Source: Prosthecobacter dejongeii
GTDB lineage: Bacteria > Verrucomicrobiota > Verrucomicrobiia > Verrucomicrobiales > Verrucomicrobiaceae
NCBI RefSeq assembly: GCF_014203045.1
Contig: NZ_JACHIF010000001.1
Span: 1-64,000 of the forward strand
Direction: 5' to 3'
DNA: 64,000 nt
In this document: piece after piece, positions 61,112-64,000 of the stretch
Layout of the letters: each line of letters opens with the position of its first letter
Position numbering within the stretch: position 1 is the stretch's first letter
Notes under the pieces: generated by a model
Databases searched by the model: none
Told to the model about the DNA's origin: nothing
Seen by the model: only the letters and a program-made list of their open reading frames with translations
Program-made: the position numbers and the translations under genes

Positions 61112-64000
61112 TCAGTTGCCATGGCCGAGCTCCTGGTAGTAACGTTTTACGAGGTCGCGGAAGGCGGGGGGGACGGGGTCGCGGTCCACGGGGACGGTGG
61201 GGTTGGCGGGGTCGCGCCTGGCGAGTTCTTCGGCGACGCGGTTGCGGAGTTCGACGAGGGGCTGGGTGATGCACATGCCGAGGTGGTCGGACTGGGGCGC
61301 GAGGTTGTTGCGCTCGTGGTCAATGCGGAGGGCGCGGGCGTTGTCGAGAACTTTGGCGGCTTCGTTCCGAAGCTGCGGCTGGGTGAGAAGCTCTTCGACG
61401 TTGCGGAGGCGGTCGGCCCATTCTTGGTAACCGCTGCCTGTGAGGGGGCTGCGGTCGGTTTGCTCGGCGGTTTCGTCGAAGAAGAAAGCACCGCCGCTGC
61501 GGTCGGCCCCGGTGGCCTGAGGGTAGCTGCTGCGGCGATCGTTGCCGGAGAGGTTGCGGCCTGCGGAGGGGGTGGAAGCATTGCCATTGGCCAAAGTTTT
61601 ACCACCCTTGTTGTTAGGTGAATTGCCAGGGCCGTTGGGTTGATTGGGTGCGTTGGGATTGGCGGGAGCGTTAGAGCTGGCGTTGCGAACAGGAGTGTCC
61701 GCGCTCCCCTCGGGGGAGTTAGCGAGGCCTTGGACGCCTTGACCTCCAGGCGTGGTAGGATCTTGCGAGCCGTTGGGGCCTTCGCTTGGTTTTTGACCGC
61801 TTTGACCACCTTGACCTTGGGCCATTTGGGGGATGGGATTTCCGGGGTCGCCGCTGGGTTGTTCGCCTTTTTGGCCGCCAGTGGAATCTGGGCCTTCGCC
61901 GGGTTTGGGAGTTTTTTCGCTGGGGGCCTGGGCGGTGGCTTGGCCGTCTTTTTGGTTAGGTTGGCTGCCTTGGCCGTTTTCGCTAGGTTGGTTTGGGGTG
62001 GTGGGGCTTTTGGGATTGTTGGAGGCGATAGAGCTTTCGTTGCGGACAGGCTGCGTAGCCGCGGAGCGAATGTCCGCGCTCCCCTCGGGGGCGTTCGCTG
62101 CGGTTTGGCGGCCTTGACCCGCTTGACCTTGCTGACTGCCTTGACCTTCTGACTCACCCTTCCCTTCCTCCTGCTGAATGCCTTCGATGAGTTTATCCAG
62201 CTCGCTGCGAGCGAGGCGTAGAGATTCGGTTTCGCTGCCGAGGACGCTTTCGGCGGCTTTTTCGACGTTTTGCTGGAGCTGGGTGACGGTGGTGTTTGCT
62301 TGGCGTTCGGCGTCTTGGGCTTCGCTGCGGTTGCCGTAGCGGGATTGCAGGCGGGCTTCTTCGAGGTTTTCTTCGAGGCCACCGGTTTGGGCGTCGCGCA
62401 CGGCTTCGTAGAGGCGGCGATGCAACAGGGGGTTGTTGCCTTCGGCCTGCTCGCTGAGGCGGCGCATGTTTTCCAGGAGGTCTTTGACCTGGCTGGCTTG
62501 ATCCTCGATCTGGCGGGCGATCTGGCTGCCATCGAGGACTTTTTCCAAGGCGGCGCTGGTGTCGCTGCCGGCCTTGGGGGTCTTTTGGTTTTCGAGAGCT
62601 TCGCTGATCTTTTTCTGGGCTTCGGCCACGCTGCGGGCCTGCTGGCGCACCTGGGTCATTTCATCGGTGAAACGTTTGGCGGTCTTTTGTTTGAAGTCCT
62701 CCTGCATGGCCTCCAGTTCGCGCTGGGCGCGGGTGGCGGCGTTGGCGGCTTCGGCCAGTTGCTGCTGCTTGAGCTTTTCAGCGGCGTCCATCACTTGCTC
62801 GCGCGTTTGTTCCAGTTGGTCTTTGGCCTCGGCGAGGTTGGAGGTGTTTTCGGAGGTGTCCATGCGCTCCTGGAGGTCGTCCACATCGCGGAGGAGTTGT
62901 TCTTGCTCGTCCTGGAGGCGTTTGAGTTGATTGGCCAGCTCCTGTTTTTCTTCTTCGCTCTGGGCCTTGTCGAGTTGCTTTTGCAGCTCTTTCATTTTCT
63001 CCGCCAGGGCTTCCTGGCGGCGGGCCAGTTCCTTGAGGCGATTGAGAACTTGGAGGTTTTCTTGTTGTTCAGCCGTTTGTTCGGGGCTGGCTTTTTTCTC
63101 CTCTTCGTAGCGCTGTTCCTGCTGCTTGAGTTCCAGATTCATGATCTGGTTTTGCTGGGATTGTTCAGAGGCGCTGGCGCTCTGGCTAGGCTGGTTTTGC
63201 CGCATCACGCTGTGCTCGCGGCTCTGGGCGCGGTGCAGCCATTCGAGGGCGCTTTGTTCAAAGGTGAGGGCCTGATTCAGCGAGGCGCGTTTCTTTTCCT
63301 CAGCCGCCTGGGTGAGCGGGGACTGGGCGTCCTTCATGGACTTCCAGGCCTCGGTGAGGGTGTTGCGGATCTCTGGATCTTCGGCCTTTTCCATGAGCTC
63401 TTTGGTCTGCTCAAGGGCGAGGTTTTGAGATTCCTGGACGACGCTGACATCGGGCGAGGCGGCCTCCATGGTGCGGCCCGCATTGGCATCGCGGATGAGT
63501 TTCCAGGTGGCGTTGACGATCTCTTTTTCCAGCTTCACCAGCTTGTCCAGATTGGTCTCTTTTTTGGGTTCGCCGGGTTCGGGCGGTGGGGCTTCAGCCT
63601 CGCGGAAGATGTCTTCAAAATGGCGGACGTCGGCAAAAAACATGTCGCTCATGGCGCGGCGGACTTCCCCCTGGGGGCCTTTGTCTTCGGCCCAAAAGTG
63701 GTAACTCACGAGCTGGCGCGGCTGGGCGCTTTCATGCTCCAGGGCCAGTAGCTCGCGCACATCCTGTTTTTTCGCTGGGGCGGTGGGGCCATGCTTAAAG
63801 ACGACCTCCTTACTCTGCCCGGCGAGGCTGAAGCTGACGCCACTCTGGGTGACACCGAGATCATCCCACACCTTCGCCTCCACGGGGAGTTCCTGAATGG
63901 CGGAGACCTGGATGTCGCGTTTGGGGAAGACGACTTCGATTTTGGCGAGTTGATTCGACTGCACCTTCACGCTGAGCCAGGGCGGATTTTTATTGGCGCG
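61112..64000 (-). CDS. Very long coiled-coil membrane-linked protein, cut by the window edge
   Basis: C-terminal about 960 residues of a larger protein; the frame is still open at base 64000 (reading ...RANKNPPWLS), so the start is outside. A beta-like periplasmic part near the edge is followed by long Gln/Glu/Lys-rich coiled coil (about 150-620 of the visible part, with QEALAEKMKELQKQLDKAQ-like heptads). Then comes a low-complexity linker of about 230 residues (Gly/Pro/Asn/Ser/Gln) and a conserved C-terminal block of 100 residues. The layout resembles DUF4175-type proteins that stand with BatA/VWA proteins. Two GGAGC-hairpin repeats lie in frame in the linker (61685-61707 and 62042-62082). 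Confidence 0.85.
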   Translation of the reverse strand, partial: RANKNPPWLSVKVQSNQLAKIEVVFPKRDIQVSAIQELPVEAKVWDDLGVTQSGVSFSLAGQSKEVVFKHGPTAPAKKQDVRELLALEHESAQPRQLVSYHFWAEDKGPQGEVRRAMSDMFFADVRHFEDIFREAEAPPPEPGEPKKETNLDKLVKLEKEIVNATWKLIRDANAGRTMEAASPDVSVVQESQNLALEQTKELMEKAEDPEIRNTLTEAWKSMKDAQSPLTQAAEEKKRASLNQALTFEQSALEWLHRAQSREHSVMRQNQPSQSASASEQSQQNQIMNLELKQQEQRYEEEKKASPEQTAEQQENLQVLNRLKELARRQEALAEKMKELQKQLDKAQSEEEKQELANQLKRLQDEQEQLLRDVDDLQERMDTSENTSNLAEAKDQLEQTREQVMDAAEKLKQQQLAEAANAATRAQRELEAMQEDFKQKTAKRFTDEMTQVRQQARSVAEAQKKISEALENQKTPKAGSDTSAALEKVLDGSQIARQIEDQASQVKDLLENMRRLSEQAEGNNPLLHRRLYEAVRDAQTGGLEENLEEARLQSRYGNRSEAQDAERQANTTVTQLQQNVEKAAESVLGSETESLRLARSELDKLIEGIQQEEGKGESEGQGSQQGQAGQGRQTAANAPEGSADIRSAATQPVRNESSIASNNPKSPTTPNQPSENGQGSQPNQKDGQATAQAPSEKTPKPGEGPDSTGGQKGEQPSGDPGNPIPQMAQGQGGQSGQKPSEGPNGSQDPTTPGGQGVQGLANSPEGSADTPVRNASSNAPANPNAPNQPNGPGNSPNNKGGKTLANGNASTPSAGRNLSGNDRRSSYPQATGADRSGGAFFFDETAEQTDRSPLTGSGYQEWADRLRNVEELLTQPQLRNEAAKVLDNARALRIDHERNNLAPQSDHLGMCITQPLVELRNRVAEELARRDPANPTVPVDRDPVPPAFRDLVKRYYQELGHGN
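61685..61707 (-). repeat. GGAGC-hairpin element inside a coding linker, copy 1
   Basis: Minus strand GGAGC (61707-61703), stem GCGGACA (61702-61696), loop CTCC, TGTTCGC (61691-61685, one G-T wobble). The encoded peptide is EGSADTPVRN. Confidence 0.72.
62042..62082 (-). repeat. GGAGC-hairpin element inside a coding linker, copy 2 (expanded loop)
   Basis: Minus strand GGAGC (62082-62078), stem GCGGACA (62077-62071) with TGTCCGC (62048-62042), loop of 22 bases that itself contains GGCT/AGCC. The encoded peptide is EGSADIRSAATQPVRN, the copy-1 peptide with six residues added after GSAD. Confidence 0.72.

Noticed and set aside
62270..63751. Plus-strand open frame (493 aa), Phe/Leu/Gly-rich, looking like a membrane protein
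   Set aside because: It is the mirror of Glu/Gln/Lys-rich coiled-coil codons (GAG/CAG/AAG become CTC/CTG/CTT). The coiled-coil gene on the other strand has a clear domain layout.

Overview
The window reads as a chromosome segment of a free-living member of the Verrucomicrobiota, most like Prosthecobacter/Verrucomicrobium relatives. The evidence is three exported formylglycine sulfatases, a giant c-type cytochrome/WD40/DUF1549/DUF1553 protein of the planctomycete-verrucomicrobial type, BatA-like von Willebrand proteins, an S8 protease with He_PIG-type domains, a DUF6428 gene in an ars operon, and an overall GC content that looks like roughly 58-60% by eye. No rRNA, tRNA or CRISPR array was found.

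Layout. 1-5.1 kb: sulfatase and a DUF2126 transglutaminase-like protein, both minus strand. 5.2-7.3 kb: an arsenic operon (arsR, DUF6428, thioredoxin-type arsC, aquaporin) with a perfect inverted-repeat operator next to arsR and no dedicated arsenite pump. 7.4-16.7 kb: lipoprotein, ceramidase-like hydrolase divergent from a second sulfatase, SulP transporter with a structured leader, TopB topoisomerase, acyl desaturase. 16.8-21.3 kb: two overlapping von Willebrand/BatA-type membrane proteins. 21.8-25.2 kb: a tightly overlapping reductase / CoA-transferase / thiolase operon. 25.6-30.7 kb: the giant PSCyt/WD40/PSD protein. 30.8-40.0 kb: an accessory region with three small hypothetical genes, gene debris, a repeat element and a complete Wadjet (JetABCD) plasmid-defence operon. 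40.0-53.9 kb: YicC, an MFS transporter, an S8 protease, a secreted intradiol dioxygenase, a BNR protein/eda/kdgK operon, a third sulfatase carrying an extra beta-sandwich, and a maltokinase-like kinase. 53.9-57.2 kb: a REP-associated tyrosine transposase (RAYT), a low-GC RHS-tip cassette with inverted-repeat ends, and a small basic protein. 57.2-64.0 kb: a minus-strand trio of caspase-like protein, von Willebrand/glutamine-amidotransferase-like membrane protein and a very long coiled-coil membrane protein that runs off the window.

How the genes fit together. The sulfatases, ceramidase-like and sialidase-like proteins, KDG kinase and KDPG aldolase fit a polysaccharide or glycoconjugate degrader that desulfates polymers outside the cell and feeds 2-keto-3-deoxy acids into central metabolism. 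The Wadjet operon defends against plasmids. The RAYT gene sits beside one copy of a repeat family that I could trace by eye across the window: a GGAGC (or AGAGC) pentanucleotide followed by a hairpin whose arms change in sequence but keep pairing. Two copies lie in frame inside a coding sequence. A second hairpin family with a compensatory change, an over-represented GCCTAAC heptamer, and the RHS cassette with terminal inverted repeats are the other signals not explained by ordinary gene annotation.
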